Virus record (IMG/VR): IMGVR_UViG_3300044716_000161 | Span: 1-38,981 of that record | Direction: 5' to 3' (one strand) | DNA: 38,981 nt | Source: a virus | Part shown: positions 30,036 to 38,367 of the stretch, one piece after another | How the letters are laid out: every line of letters begins with the position of its first letter | Position numbering within the stretch: position 1 is the first letter of the stretch | Made by a program: the position numbers and the translations under genes | Notes under the pieces: model-generated | What the model saw: the letters and a program-made list of their open reading frames with translations, nothing else | Told to the model about the DNA's origin: nothing | The model's database searches: none

Positions 30036-30759
30036 ACTGTGGAAGATCGGTGTTCGCTGCCTCAAAGAAGGCAGGCATCCGAGCACGTTGGGTATCAGCA
30101 AGGCCAGGGGCTTTACCGCGCTCATAAAGGGAATCAGATTGGCTCAGCCAGAAGTCCTTATCAAGGTATTTGTTTGAACTGGCAGACAGTCCATCCACTA
30201 CCCATCCCACAGTCGCTCTACGTAGGCGATTGAGGCTTGGTGTGGACTTGAGGCCCAGCTCTGAACAGACCATCGAGTGGATTGCCACATGGGTCTGCTC
30301 GTCCCTGGAAACGTCTGCTGCTGTGGTGCGGATTCCGATGTCTCCGTTGAATCGGTAGAAGGGAAGAAGGACGAAGAAGACACTGCGTTCAAGAATAGCG
30401 GCCTTTAGAATTGGATGCTCTGGTGCTTCCATCCACGCCTTAAGAATGTGACGGCCTTCGGTTTCAGCTTTATTATCTGAACCATGGGCAGCTACTACAT
30501 ATTCAAAGGCTTGGTCGTGACGTTCTTCATCAAGGATATTAGATTGAAGAGCTTCAATGACACCCGCAGTTTTGGGTAGTTCCTTTTCCAGGCCTTGTTT
30601 AAGGAACTCAGCAACCGGAAGTTCAAGGTGACGGAGAGCCAAGGCTCGATAGATTGATTCCTCAGAACCATCCACGAGGTTACCCTTTTGAACTGCTACC
30701 GGAGTCCACTTGCGCTTGCGGCTAATTACTTGATCATATGGACTGAGAGTTGTGTTCAT
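30028..30759 (-). CDS. nrdB: Ribonucleotide reductase beta subunit, short di-iron type
   Basis: A 243-aa ferritin-like radical-generating subunit. The metal ligands can be read as Glu46 or Glu51, Glu78-x-x-His81 (DEERHDQAF), Glu124 (LERS) and Glu154-x-x-His157 (RDEQTHVAIH), the four-helix pattern of R2 proteins. At the position four after the first His, where E. coli has radical Tyr122, there is Phe85. It is much shorter than normal NrdB (about 375 aa). From family knowledge, some cyanopodophage RNRs once called class II have been re-read as class I with such a partner; this gene pair fits that. The ATG at 30759 overlaps the nrdA stop (TAATG) with GGAG upstream, so the two are coupled. Confidence 0.8.
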   Translation of the reverse strand: MNTTLSPYDQVISRKRKWTPVAVQKGNLVDGSEESIYRALALRHLELPVAEFLKQGLEKELPKTAGVIEALQSNILDEERHDQAFEYVVAAHGSDNKAETEGRHILKAWMEAPEHPILKAAILERSVFFVLLPFYRFNGDIGIRTTAADVSRDEQTHVAIHSMVCSELGLKSTPSLNRLRRATVGWVVDGLSASSNKYLDKDFWLSQSDSLYERGKAPGLADTQRARMPAFFEAANTDLPQYG

Positions 30760-32183
30760 TATTCTCCGCAAGGAATGCAGGGTTCGTTGTTTTCTGGTTT
30801 AGGAATGGGACAGCCACAGTCAGGATCGATGTCTTGATCGAACCCAAAGAGATCACGGAAGTCTTCATCAAGAGCCGCGAGGGCATCATCCTTGGCTTGC
30901 GTATCAGGCATTACCTGAAGAGCATAGTAAAGACTTGTTTGTGGCGAGTTAAGCCACTCATACAGGAACATGTCGTCATAGGTGACCACATCACTCCAGC
31001 TGTTGTATGAATAGCCGTGGAAGAGCATGGTGCTTTGGAACAGGCGAACAACACCATCCACCACACGATTGTAATCTTCCCAACCTACTTCAGCAGCGAT
31101 CTCGATGTCGGGCGGGTAGTCATAAGACTGGACTCCAAATGTCCCACTATCACGATCGACATGACGAGAGATAGGAGGGGCCAACTCGGGGGCAGTAGTA
31201 AACCCATGAAGATCGACGTTGCTGTAAGAGCAGGAAGCCGTAGGCGCGATTGCAAAGGCACGGGACATGTTTGCAGCTCGTGCGATTTGTGCTGCGATTT
31301 CAATCGACTTAACAAGTTCAGAGACAAGAAGATAGGCAGGGGTATGCTGTGGGGTATGGTTAAAGTACTGTTGAAGGGCAAGACCAAACTCTTTGTAGGT
31401 TACCTTGTTCTGGCACAGGAAGTTAGCAAGACCAAGAACACCAAGGCCAACCTGACGATCAATCTCAGGGGCAAGGTACTCACCGGTATCACCAACACCA
31501 GTCTTAGAGTGAAGTTCGATCAGGCTGCTCATACCCTCTACGAAAGCAGGGATAAGATCTTCAAGCTTACAAGCACCCAAATTAACATGCTGGAGTAGAC
31601 AAGTGCCCCGGCTAGGCAGATAAACTTCAAGGCAGACATTTCCATAGATGCGATTGCCGTTTGAATCGTGGCGGATCTTATTGAGCCAGAGATCACCCTT
31701 TTTGATGCCGTCAAGGGTTGCTTCAATCAGCTCATCAGAAGCATACTTAAGGAAGTTCTGGTCTACATTGAGACACCGCTTAACCCAGGAAAGATCTGAA
31801 CGGGAAGCAGTAATGAATTCAATAGCATCAGGGTGCGTATAATCGAGGTGACACACTACGGCCCCATTTTTATAAACGCCCCCACGCCTTAGGGTTTCAT
31901 TAAGGGCAGAGTAGATTCGGGCAAAGGAGACGGGGCCAGATGCTGTAAGTCCTTTTCCGTTTTCATTCCCACGAGGACGGAGCTTACTAAGGTGAACAGC
32001 AACGCCAGCTCCATTACGAAGAGCGTGGGAGACGAAACGCCAGGAAGCTTCAATTCCCTCAGGCCCTTCCATAGTGTCTTCCACAACGAAGACCGTACAG
32101 CTGACTGGGAGGCGGGACTCTGGGTTATCGATCCAGTTTTGGACACGGCCGGTGCGAGCAATGAGGTTAGGGGTGGAAGACAT
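30759..32183 (-). CDS. nrdA: Ribonucleotide reductase alpha (catalytic) subunit, short form
   Basis: A 474-aa enzyme that reduces ribonucleotides to deoxyribonucleotides. Active-site residues are present: Cys29 (PVSCTVF) and Cys195 (RGTCLLQHVNLG) as the redox pair, Asn182-x-Cys184-x-Glu186 (GNVCLEVYLP) as the radical Cys and its acid/base partners, and a C-terminal CIPC (469-472) for re-reduction. The N-terminal ATP-cone is absent, so overall allosteric control is probably lost. Such proteins are often labelled class II (B12-dependent), but the di-iron partner coded immediately after argues for class I. With MazG, ThyX and endonucleases it supplies dNTPs for phage DNA. Confidence 0.92.
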   Translation of the reverse strand: MSSTPNLIARTGRVQNWIDNPESRLPVSCTVFVVEDTMEGPEGIEASWRFVSHALRNGAGVAVHLSKLRPRGNENGKGLTASGPVSFARIYSALNETLRRGGVYKNGAVVCHLDYTHPDAIEFITASRSDLSWVKRCLNVDQNFLKYASDELIEATLDGIKKGDLWLNKIRHDSNGNRIYGNVCLEVYLPSRGTCLLQHVNLGACKLEDLIPAFVEGMSSLIELHSKTGVGDTGEYLAPEIDRQVGLGVLGLANFLCQNKVTYKEFGLALQQYFNHTPQHTPAYLLVSELVKSIEIAAQIARAANMSRAFAIAPTASCSYSNVDLHGFTTAPELAPPISRHVDRDSGTFGVQSYDYPPDIEIAAEVGWEDYNRVVDGVVRLFQSTMLFHGYSYNSWSDVVTYDDMFLYEWLNSPQTSLYYALQVMPDTQAKDDALAALDEDFRDLFGFDQDIDPDCGCPIPKPENNEPCIPCGE

Positions 32184-32188
32184 TGGTG

Positions 32189-32563
32189 TCAGATGAGATC
32201 GTCGAGAATAGGAGGTTGGTAGTTTGGGCCCTTGAGTACTTTACCATCTGCTCGGCGGAGGGGCTTTCCATCGACCAGCTTTGACATATTGCTTTCAAAC
32301 ACGCGCCGCATGGCCACGTCTAGGTTCCAGCCACGAGCAGCAGCATACTGGTAGCAGACAAAAACCAGATCAGCAAGTTCTTTGAGCTGTTCTTCCTTTG
32401 TGACGCCATCCAGTTCTGTTTCAAAGGCGTCCCTCAGCTCGTGGTACTCCTCTTCAATCAACTTAAATTGGAGTTCGTAAACGGTTTCGTCGGGGGTGTT
32501 AAGTGGTTGATCCATCGCCTGTCGAAAGGTGATGGCCTGTTGGAGCAGCGAAGCGTTGTGCAT
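32189..32563 (-). CDS. mazG: MazG-like nucleotide pyrophosphohydrolase
   Basis: A 124-aa all-alpha NTP pyrophosphatase. The metal-binding pattern E-E-x-x-E (38, 39, 42 in IEEEYHELRDA) and E-x-x-D (62 and 65 in KELADLV) is complete. Cyanophage MazG proteins have been proposed to lower (p)ppGpp or to trim non-canonical dNTPs; the sequence cannot tell the substrate. It lies between DUF3310 and nrdA, with an exact 1-base junction upstream and a 5-base gap downstream, so it belongs to the nucleotide-supply set. Confidence 0.92.
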   Translation of the reverse strand: MHNASLLQQAITFRQAMDQPLNTPDETVYELQFKLIEEEYHELRDAFETELDGVTKEEQLKELADLVFVCYQYAAARGWNLDVAMRRVFESNMSKLVDGKPLRRADGKVLKGPNYQPPILDDLI

Positions 32564-32775
32564 TAGTTGCGAGACTCAGAGATGGCTTTGATCTTACGAT
32601 CTACATATGCCTTGACCTTAAGCCAGTCATCCATTTCGGACTCGTAGCTTTTGTGGCCTGCGCGGCAAATGTACTTGACGCAATTACCAGAAAGATAATC
32701 AAGACCTTGATCAACTATGAAATCCCAAACCTCAATCTTCCCGCGTTGGTAGTGACTCGGGCTGTACTTGCTCAT
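32563..32775 (-). CDS. DUF3310 protein (T7 gp1.7-related)
   Basis: A 70-aa protein that is nearly all DUF3310 domain: PSHYQRGKIEVWDFIVDQ, then L-x-G-N-C-V-K-Y-I-C-R-A-G-H-K, and DDWLKVKAYVDR. In T7 gp1.7 a related domain belongs to a nucleotide kinase acting on dTMP and dGMP. Here only the short core is present, so catalysis is uncertain. I chose the ATG at 32775 (MSKYSPSHYQ) because longer in-frame starts would lie in the upstream gene. It overlaps the membrane-protein gene by 44 bases. Confidence 0.85.
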   Translation of the reverse strand: MSKYSPSHYQRGKIEVWDFIVDQGLDYLSGNCVKYICRAGHKSYESEMDDWLKVKAYVDRKIKAISESRN

Positions 32776-33031
32776 TGAAGAATTCTTTGTAGGCTGGGTT
32801 GTTTCGAATTTGCCAGAGACAGTATTCGTTCCAGAGTTTTCCAACTGGTCCTCTTGCTCTGTCGAGTCGAAGTCTGATTCCAAGAACTGTTTGATTGTAT
32901 CGTAGTGCAATCCAGACGGGAATTCCTCTGAGGATGAGGTCAACGGCATGGAAAACGTTCCGATCAAGGACATAGATAATTGTCAGTACAAGGCCGATGT
33001 CTAATCCAATGAGGATTGCGGAGGGGTCCAT
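32732..33031 (-). CDS. Small membrane protein in the replication block
   Basis: A 99-aa protein with an N-terminal hydrophobic segment (AILIGLDIGLVLTIIYVL, residues 5-22), a second mildly hydrophobic stretch near residue 35 and a polar C-terminus (AYKEFFNEQVQPESLPTRED). A good Shine-Dalgarno sequence, AAGGAA, precedes the ATG at 33031. It overlaps the exonuclease gene by 31 bases and DUF3310 by 44. The function is unknown; membrane tethering of replication or host interference are possible. Confidence 0.7.
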   Translation of the reverse strand: MDPSAILIGLDIGLVLTIIYVLDRNVFHAVDLILRGIPVWIALRYNQTVLGIRLRLDRARGPVGKLWNEYCLWQIRNNPAYKEFFNEQVQPESLPTRED

Positions 33032-33849
33032 AGAATGGGTTCCTTGGTGGTGGAGTTGTACTCACCAGGCCGGAGGATCCGAGCAAGACGAGCATTCTTG
33101 AGGGCTTCATCGTATGTGAGGCCAGCCTTTTCATAAGAAGCCACGATGGCGTCCCATGGATCCTCAGCCTTGTCAAGGATCTTCTCAGCACCCTTGGCTC
33201 CAATACCAGGAACGCCCTTGTAGCCGTCTACGGGGTCCCCTGTGAGGCATTGCGTCCAGAACCAGTAGTCGGCCTCCTCAGGGGTCACGTTGACCTCATC
33301 TGTGCCGTTGAACAGGCGACAGGCGATCTGCTTCATATCCTTGTCTGGACTGACCAGCACAAAGTTACTTGGATCAAGATGACACTCCAGTCCAAGAGCA
33401 TCGTCAGCTTCCAGATTTGGATAGCGAACTACTTTGTAATTCTGAGCACACCACTCTAGGAGTCGCTTGTACCCCACAGGCTTGCGTTTAGTGCGCTTGC
33501 CCTTGTAGTCGGGACATACATCCTTACGGAAGTTTTTGCTGTCGGAGAAGTAGAGGGTGATGTAGTTGGTATCGAAGCGTTTCTTGAGAAGATTGATTTC
33601 CCCTTCAAAGATTTCCAGAACTTGTTTGAAGTTACTAGCGATTGTAATGAGGTCATCACCCCAGTCAAGTTCAGTTTCAGCAGATTGACAGGCACGGTAG
33701 GCATAGAAATCAGCATCGATGCGGAGGTGGGTGTCAGTGACAGTCTGCCCAGGATGATCCTTCCTTTGCTTCTGAGGCAAGGGGAACCCTGAGTTTGTAA
33801 TACTCGCCCGCTTGGACGATCGACCATTCGAGTTGGAATTTGGCGTCAT
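33001..33849 (-). CDS. 5'-3' exonuclease (T7 gp6-like)
   Basis: A FEN-like exonuclease, up to 282 aa, that degrades host DNA and removes RNA primers. Seen in order: RIDADFYAYRACQ (first acidic site), YPNLEADDALGLE (E-A-D-D core) and VDGYKGVPGIGAKGAEKIL (H3TH DNA-binding motif). The real start is unclear. The ATG at 33849 lies 116 bases inside the DNA polymerase gene, has no Shine-Dalgarno sequence and adds a Ser/Asn/Lys-rich lead unlike the family. A TTG (LPQKQRK) at residue 25, with AGGG 6 bases upstream, is possible, as is a +1 frameshift from the polymerase gene at CCCC (33781-33784). Confidence 0.88.
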   Translation of the reverse strand: MTPNSNSNGRSSKRASITNSGFPLPQKQRKDHPGQTVTDTHLRIDADFYAYRACQSAETELDWGDDLITIASNFKQVLEIFEGEINLLKKRFDTNYITLYFSDSKNFRKDVCPDYKGKRTKRKPVGYKRLLEWCAQNYKVVRYPNLEADDALGLECHLDPSNFVLVSPDKDMKQIACRLFNGTDEVNVTPEEADYWFWTQCLTGDPVDGYKGVPGIGAKGAEKILDKAEDPWDAIVASYEKAGLTYDEALKNARLARILRPGEYNSTTKEPILWTPPQSSLD

Positions 33850-35521
33850 TGACTAGGTGCGGTTGAACAGCGAGTTGTATTTCGTCATGGATCCAGCCAA
33901 GCCATTGGTAATCAATGCCCCAAGCCCATCCAAGTTGTTGTGTTTGTTGGAAGGCAATAGCATTCCATCGCTTACAAACAATTGCTCCAGCGGATTGGAG
34001 AAGGTAGTTAAGGGCTGCGTGTCTCTTACCCTGAAGACGGATAGGGCGACCATCAAGACCCTTCAGAACATCGGAATCTGCTCGTTTGTTGACGGCTGTA
34101 AGAAGCTGATCAAGACCAGGAATAGCCTCAAGAAACTTCTTGCGGATGTCCTTACCCAGAGCAGCAGCTTTCTTGTCATCAAGAGACTTGTCAAGCGATG
34201 TGCCTATCTTCTTATCGGAAGCACCGTAGATGAAGGCATAGGTTAATGTCTTAACATCTTTTCTTGAGCATCCAACCCGATCAGCATTTTGCTGATGAAT
34301 GTCTCCATTAACGACAACATCCGCGAAAGCACAATTGTCGTAGTAAGCAAGGTAGTGGCCAAGCATACGAAGCTCGAGTCCAGAAGCATCCGCACCAACC
34401 TGACGCATCCCAGCACCAGGACCAAACAAAGCACGGCAACGAGGATCAGAAGAAGTTTGACCCAAGTTAGGACGACTGTGCGCATTCCTACCCGTGTTGG
34501 TGGCAAGCTGACACGTGTGATGGATACGACCATCTTTAGTAACTGTTTTAAGCCAAGCGTTGGCTCCGTCACTAAGTTGTCCCAAAGCCTTTTGAAGTTC
34601 AAGGATTCGTCCGAATGTGGTGGCTTCTTCGGTGTTGATGCCCTTGAGGATGCCTTCATCAATCTTTAGTCGTCCAGTGTCAGTAAAGGTTTCTGGTTTC
34701 CACCCCCTCCAGGTCATGAAGGCCCAGCCGATGTGATCTCTGCTGGTTGGGTTGAACTCCTTCAGCTTTGTAAAGGGCGCGTCTTTGATGTACCCACGTG
34801 TTGCGTTAGGACGCTTAGGTGTCATCTGCCCACCATCTACATAAGCAAAGGTGGCCCGCATCTTATCAGCAAGCTCGTCCATTTCTGTTCTGAGAACGGA
34901 CTCCAACTGCTGTGCCTTTTTAACATCAAATGGCCAACCAGCTGTTTCTTGAAGAGCCATGATCGCAGCCACGTCATGTTCAAGGCGAATGGAATCATTG
35001 AATTTGTTCAGCTTAGAAGAGAACAACTCAAATAATTTTATGCTGACATGAACATCCTGCTCACAATAGTCCTCCATTTCTTGGGACCATTCGGACCAGT
35101 CGGTAGTCTTGCCAAACTCTCCTTTATATTCCCCAAGGCGATAGCCCCAGGACTCCAAAGAGTGACGCCCATAAAGCTTACCTGGCATTCCAATAGGTTT
35201 CAGCCGATAGTCCCTGCTTAGAATGTCTGGAAAGAACATCCTACTCATGATTAACGTATCGAACGTCTCTGCCTTTGTTTGAAAGAACGGGTAAACTTCT
35301 TTGATAGCAGGAATGTCGAAGCCCACAATATTATGGCCAACAAGAACATCTGCTGAGGCGAGGAGGTTGACACCGTTAGTGATTGAGTCGGCTGAGCCTG
35401 TGTCGTTGAATCGATAGATGTCGCCATTGTCCAAGTCTTTGACCACCAGACAATGAAGATGGGTCATGCCTTGACGAGGAAGGCCGTTGGTTTCAATGTC
35501 AAAGAGAAGTCTTAAGACCAT
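33734..35521 (-). CDS. DNA polymerase, family A (T7 gp5-like)
   Basis: A 595-aa replicative polymerase, shorter than T7 gp5 (704 aa). The 3'-5' exonuclease domain starts with FDIETNGL (Asp8, Glu10) and has VGHNIVGFDIPA and DYCEQDV. The polymerase domain shows motif A VGADASGLELRML (Asp378), motif B RKDVKTLTYAFIYGA (419-433) and motif C IHDEIQ (545-549). The thumb insert that binds thioredoxin in T7 is probably reduced, judging by length. It overlaps the zinc-ribbon gene by 10 bases and the exonuclease by 116 bases. Confidence 0.96.
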   Translation of the reverse strand: MVLRLLFDIETNGLPRQGMTHLHCLVVKDLDNGDIYRFNDTGSADSITNGVNLLASADVLVGHNIVGFDIPAIKEVYPFFQTKAETFDTLIMSRMFFPDILSRDYRLKPIGMPGKLYGRHSLESWGYRLGEYKGEFGKTTDWSEWSQEMEDYCEQDVHVSIKLFELFSSKLNKFNDSIRLEHDVAAIMALQETAGWPFDVKKAQQLESVLRTEMDELADKMRATFAYVDGGQMTPKRPNATRGYIKDAPFTKLKEFNPTSRDHIGWAFMTWRGWKPETFTDTGRLKIDEGILKGINTEEATTFGRILELQKALGQLSDGANAWLKTVTKDGRIHHTCQLATNTGRNAHSRPNLGQTSSDPRCRALFGPGAGMRQVGADASGLELRMLGHYLAYYDNCAFADVVVNGDIHQQNADRVGCSRKDVKTLTYAFIYGASDKKIGTSLDKSLDDKKAAALGKDIRKKFLEAIPGLDQLLTAVNKRADSDVLKGLDGRPIRLQGKRHAALNYLLQSAGAIVCKRWNAIAFQQTQQLGWAWGIDYQWLGWIHDEIQLAVQPHLVNDAKFQLEWSIVQAGEYYKLRVPLASEAKEGSSWADCH

Positions 35522-35679
35522 GCGCCTGGCTCCTCACGGTCGAGGGTTGCTTGCGTAATAGCATCTGGACGGCCGCACTCTTCACAGAAGTAACCGCTTG
35601 GGTCCATATTTGAGAAGAAAAAGGCGTCAGAACCGCAGGCACATACAACATGTTGATGCTCAGAAGTCGGTGTAGTCAT
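35512..35679 (-). CDS. Small zinc-ribbon protein
   Basis: A 55-aa protein with two Cys pairs, C-A-C-G (13 and 15) and CEECGRPDA (32 and 35), forming a likely zinc ribbon. An N-terminal His pair (HQH) may help. No partner is known. Its place between helicase and polymerase suggests a replication or transcription accessory role. The ATG at 35679 overlaps the helicase end by 20 bases; an ATG at 35706 would add 9 residues and more overlap. Confidence 0.7.
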   Translation of the reverse strand: MTTPTSEHQHVVCACGSDAFFFSNMDPSGYFCEECGRPDAITQATLDREEPGAWS

Positions 35680-37276
35680 CAGGTGTGGAAGCGGTTGATT
35701 TATCATTGAAAGCAGCAGTGAGATCCTCCTTCATCCGTCCTGTTGCAGAATCAAATGCAATGGTACCAGCAGGGCCAGTCTGCCCATTAAATCGGTTCTT
35801 CAACACTCGGATGTTGGAATAGTTCTGACCAGAGGAAAGGTTACGCTCAAGGGCAATGACCATATCAGAAAGTTGCACAATGCTGTGACTGCCTCGAAGA
35901 TGACCGAGGCTGACCTGTGCTCCATCTTCGTGTCCCTTGTCATTGGCTGGCCGTTTGAGGTGGCTAATGAGAATCATACCAATACCAGTTTCTTCCACAA
36001 AGGAACGAAGCTTAGTCATGGTAAGGTCTATCAACTTACGCTCATCGTGCGACTCATTTCCAGACATGAGAATGGAAAGGTGATCGAGGATGATCCAGCC
36101 AACTTCTTTGGCAAGAGCCATGAATCGACAGTCGGACAGAATTGCATCAGGGTCCACAGAACCAAAACCATCTCGCAAGTATACCCTGCCAGTTCCCAGG
36201 GAGGCATCGAACGCAGCCTTGAGATCTTCTTCAGGTAGTTCATTGTTGAGATGCAAAGGTTTGTTTGCCTTGACGGACATCAAGCGAAGGGCTGTGCGCT
36301 GAAGGTTCTCCTCCAGAGCAATGTATCCAACGCTATGACCTTGATCAATCAGTTTCTGGGCTACCTCACCACAGACGGTTGATTTCCCCACGCCTGAGCC
36401 TGCGGTAACCGTGACCAGTTCTCCTTTTCTAAGACCACCAGTAATGGAATCAAGAGCATTGAAAGGCCAATCAGCATCCCTACCATGAAGGGGACGGGTT
36501 GCCAGGTCAAAAAGATCGCGTCCGTCGATGACTGTCTTCGGAGCGTACTGTTTCTTATTCCAGAGTGCCTGTCTGATGGCATCATAATCTTTGGCAATTA
36601 CTGCTTCATTAGCATCCTTGTAAGGGGCGGTGGTTGCAATGAATAGTTTATCGTGTGGAAACAAACTTGCACAGTCTTGTGCCGCTTGTTGTCCAGCTTC
36701 ATCGTTGTCAAAGAGAAGGATGATTTCATCAAACCCCAGGACCCATTTCAATTGATGTTGAAGGGCCTTGCGGGCACCAGCTGCTCCATTTGGTAGGGAG
36801 ACAACAGGCCAACTTTGACGTACCTGAAAGACGCTAAGACAATCGAGTTCACCCTCAGTAATTACAAGGGACTTACCACTACCCCACAGCTGTTGACCAA
36901 ATAGGGTGTGATCTTCATTACGACCTGTCCACTTGAATTCTTTGTCTGTGCTGCGACTCTTGAATGAGGTCAGCTGGCCAGCCTGAGAGTAATAAGGGAA
37001 CCGAAGGCTTTGACTGTCGGCGTCGTAACGAACGTTGAACTTCTTACATGTATCCTCGTGGATGTTACGTGATCGGAGAGGAACAATGTCCCCAGTGAAG
37101 TCCATAAATCGTTGCGGCTTGTGAACGTTGATGGAGGTGCCGTCACCATGTTCATAATACCGGCAGGAGAAGCAATGCCCATGACCATCGGTGTAACGGG
37201 CAAGAGCATCACTACTCCCACAGGAAGGACAAGGCTCGTGACGGACAAATTCGGAATCGTCGGTCAGTCGAACCAT
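35660..37276 (-). CDS. DNA primase/helicase (T7 gp4-like)
   Basis: A 538-aa fused primase-helicase. The N-terminal zinc finger has CPSC (16-19) and CFSC (35-38). The TOPRIM primase core has EGELDCLS (141-148) and LLFDNDEAG (188-195). The RecA-like helicase has Walker A GSGVGKST (293-300), Walker B WIILDHLSIL and an arginine-finger region near NIRVLKNRFNG. The acidic C-terminus, DDYTDF, ends in Phe, as in T7, where it contacts the polymerase. T7 gp4 is 566 aa. It overlaps endonuclease I by 13 bases. Confidence 0.96.
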   Translation of the reverse strand: MVRLTDDSEFVRHEPCPSCGSSDALARYTDGHGHCFSCRYYEHGDGTSINVHKPQRFMDFTGDIVPLRSRNIHEDTCKKFNVRYDADSQSLRFPYYSQAGQLTSFKSRSTDKEFKWTGRNEDHTLFGQQLWGSGKSLVITEGELDCLSVFQVRQSWPVVSLPNGAAGARKALQHQLKWVLGFDEIILLFDNDEAGQQAAQDCASLFPHDKLFIATTAPYKDANEAVIAKDYDAIRQALWNKKQYAPKTVIDGRDLFDLATRPLHGRDADWPFNALDSITGGLRKGELVTVTAGSGVGKSTVCGEVAQKLIDQGHSVGYIALEENLQRTALRLMSVKANKPLHLNNELPEEDLKAAFDASLGTGRVYLRDGFGSVDPDAILSDCRFMALAKEVGWIILDHLSILMSGNESHDERKLIDLTMTKLRSFVEETGIGMILISHLKRPANDKGHEDGAQVSLGHLRGSHSIVQLSDMVIALERNLSSGQNYSNIRVLKNRFNGQTGPAGTIAFDSATGRMKEDLTAAFNDKSTASTPDDYTDF

Positions 37277-37620
37277 TCTAAGGGAATGTTAGTATAAAGA
37301 GCCCAGGGAAATCCATTCTTCGTTGCCCACTCAGCATACGTCGTCTTAGATTCCTTTGACAATGTATTCTTTGGAGCTTGGAAGACAAACCGAATGTCAA
37401 GCTCTGGATGTTGCTTTTTAACGGCAAGCATCTTCCTTCGATCTTCTGGTTTGAGATAACCCTTGGCTTCGAGTATGACTCCGTTTGGAAGAACGAAGTC
37501 GGGCGTGTAGACGGCTTTAACGGTGTAGTCGAGCTTAAGAGTCTCGTACTCAAAGGACAGTTCGTTGACTTCCATCCACCGGGCCAGCCGTTCTTCCAGG
37601 CGGGACCGGTACTTTGGCAT
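37264..37620 (-). CDS. Endonuclease I, Holliday junction resolvase (T7 gp3-like)
   Basis: A 118-aa resolvase that cuts branched DNA before packaging and helps break down host DNA. The catalytic set Asp41, Glu51 and Lys53 in PDFVLPNGVILEAKG has exactly the D-x9-E-x-K spacing of T7 endonuclease I (Asp55, Glu65, Lys67). T7 gp3 is 149 aa; the N-terminus is shorter here. It abuts the SSB gene (shared base at 37620) and overlaps the primase gene. Confidence 0.94.
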   Translation of the reverse strand: MPKYRSRLEERLARWMEVNELSFEYETLKLDYTVKAVYTPDFVLPNGVILEAKGYLKPEDRRKMLAVKKQHPELDIRFVFQAPKNTLSKESKTTYAEWATKNGFPWALYTNIPLEWFD

Positions 37621-38195
37621 TAGAACGGAAGATCGTCGTCGTCATACCCAGGACCAGCTTCATCGGCTTGATCTGGCTTAAACGATGGAGCACCAGCCTT
37701 AAAACCATCCACACTTCCAAACAATCCAGCCACGTCTTCAGAACTAAGCTCACCAGAATCAGACCCGCCAGAGCTGACAAGTTTGATAACTTGAGCACCT
37801 TTAACTTTGAAGCTGCATCCAACTTTGGTTGCGTAGACATAAGGCTTCAGATCGATGATCAGGCGAACCACCGTGCCCTTCCAGACAGGGGTATCGATGT
37901 CCAGGGGAACACCATCAGTATCCACCCAGGGGAACATAGGAGCCCCCTCCTCGCCGCCGTAGGACACCTTGACGAAGCCATCCTCCTGCCACTTGGGCAG
38001 TTCCTCGGTGAAGCGCTTGCCGTTCATCTTGTTGCGGCCCCAGGCAATGCACTGCTCGTAACAGGCATCGAACTTGCCAAGGTCTTCCTCAGGAATGCGG
38101 AAACCAATGGTGCAGTTGTTGAACTTACCGGAAGGCTTCAAGGCGTTGATGTAGCCTTCAAGCGTGGTGGTGATGATAAAGCGGTTATCAGACAT
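37620..38195 (-). CDS. Single-stranded DNA-binding protein (T7 gp2.5-like)
   Basis: A 191-aa SSB with an OB-fold expected. The end GYDDDDLPF is the acidic tail with terminal Phe that recruits polymerase and helicase. The core shows EGAPMFPWVDTDG and GTVVRLIIDLKPYVY beta strands and a Ser/Gly linker. I chose the ATG at 38195 (MSDNRFIITTT); a frame from 38246 would extend into the preceding gene. The codons are C/G-rich at third positions compared with neighbours, fitting high expression. It overlaps the 59-aa gene by 8 bases. Confidence 0.9.
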   Translation of the reverse strand: MSDNRFIITTTLEGYINALKPSGKFNNCTIGFRIPEEDLGKFDACYEQCIAWGRNKMNGKRFTEELPKWQEDGFVKVSYGGEEGAPMFPWVDTDGVPLDIDTPVWKGTVVRLIIDLKPYVYATKVGCSFKVKGAQVIKLVSSGGSDSGELSSEDVAGLFGSVDGFKAGAPSFKPDQADEAGPGYDDDDLPF

Positions 38196-38367
38196 GGAGC
38201 AGTTCGGTGATAGCAGCGGTGGTGGTGATTTCGTTGTGATCAGCAATCAGTTGAAAGAGATCATCAACGTTGTCGTCAATGGACACATCAAACCAACGGC
38301 AGGCCTCAAGAACTTCTTCAGGAGAAATGCCGTAGTAGTCAGCGAAGTATGCAACGTTGTCTATCAT
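38188..38367 (-). CDS. Small acidic hypothetical protein (59 aa)
   Basis: A 59-aa acidic protein starting MIDNVAYFADYYGISPEEVL and continuing CRWFDVSIDDNVDDLFQL. The ATG overlaps the stop of the 81-aa gene (38365-38369), and its stop overlaps the SSB start, so it is coupled on both sides. No family is recognised. The helical, acidic character suggests a protein-binding factor. Confidence 0.7.
   Translation of the reverse strand: MIDNVAYFADYYGISPEEVLEACRWFDVSIDDNVDDLFQLIADHNEITTTAAITELLHV

Noticed and set aside
32776-32973. N-terminal extension of the DUF3310 protein
   Set aside because: The extra 66 residues are the out-of-frame shadow of the membrane-protein gene, and family members start close to the PSHYQ motif.
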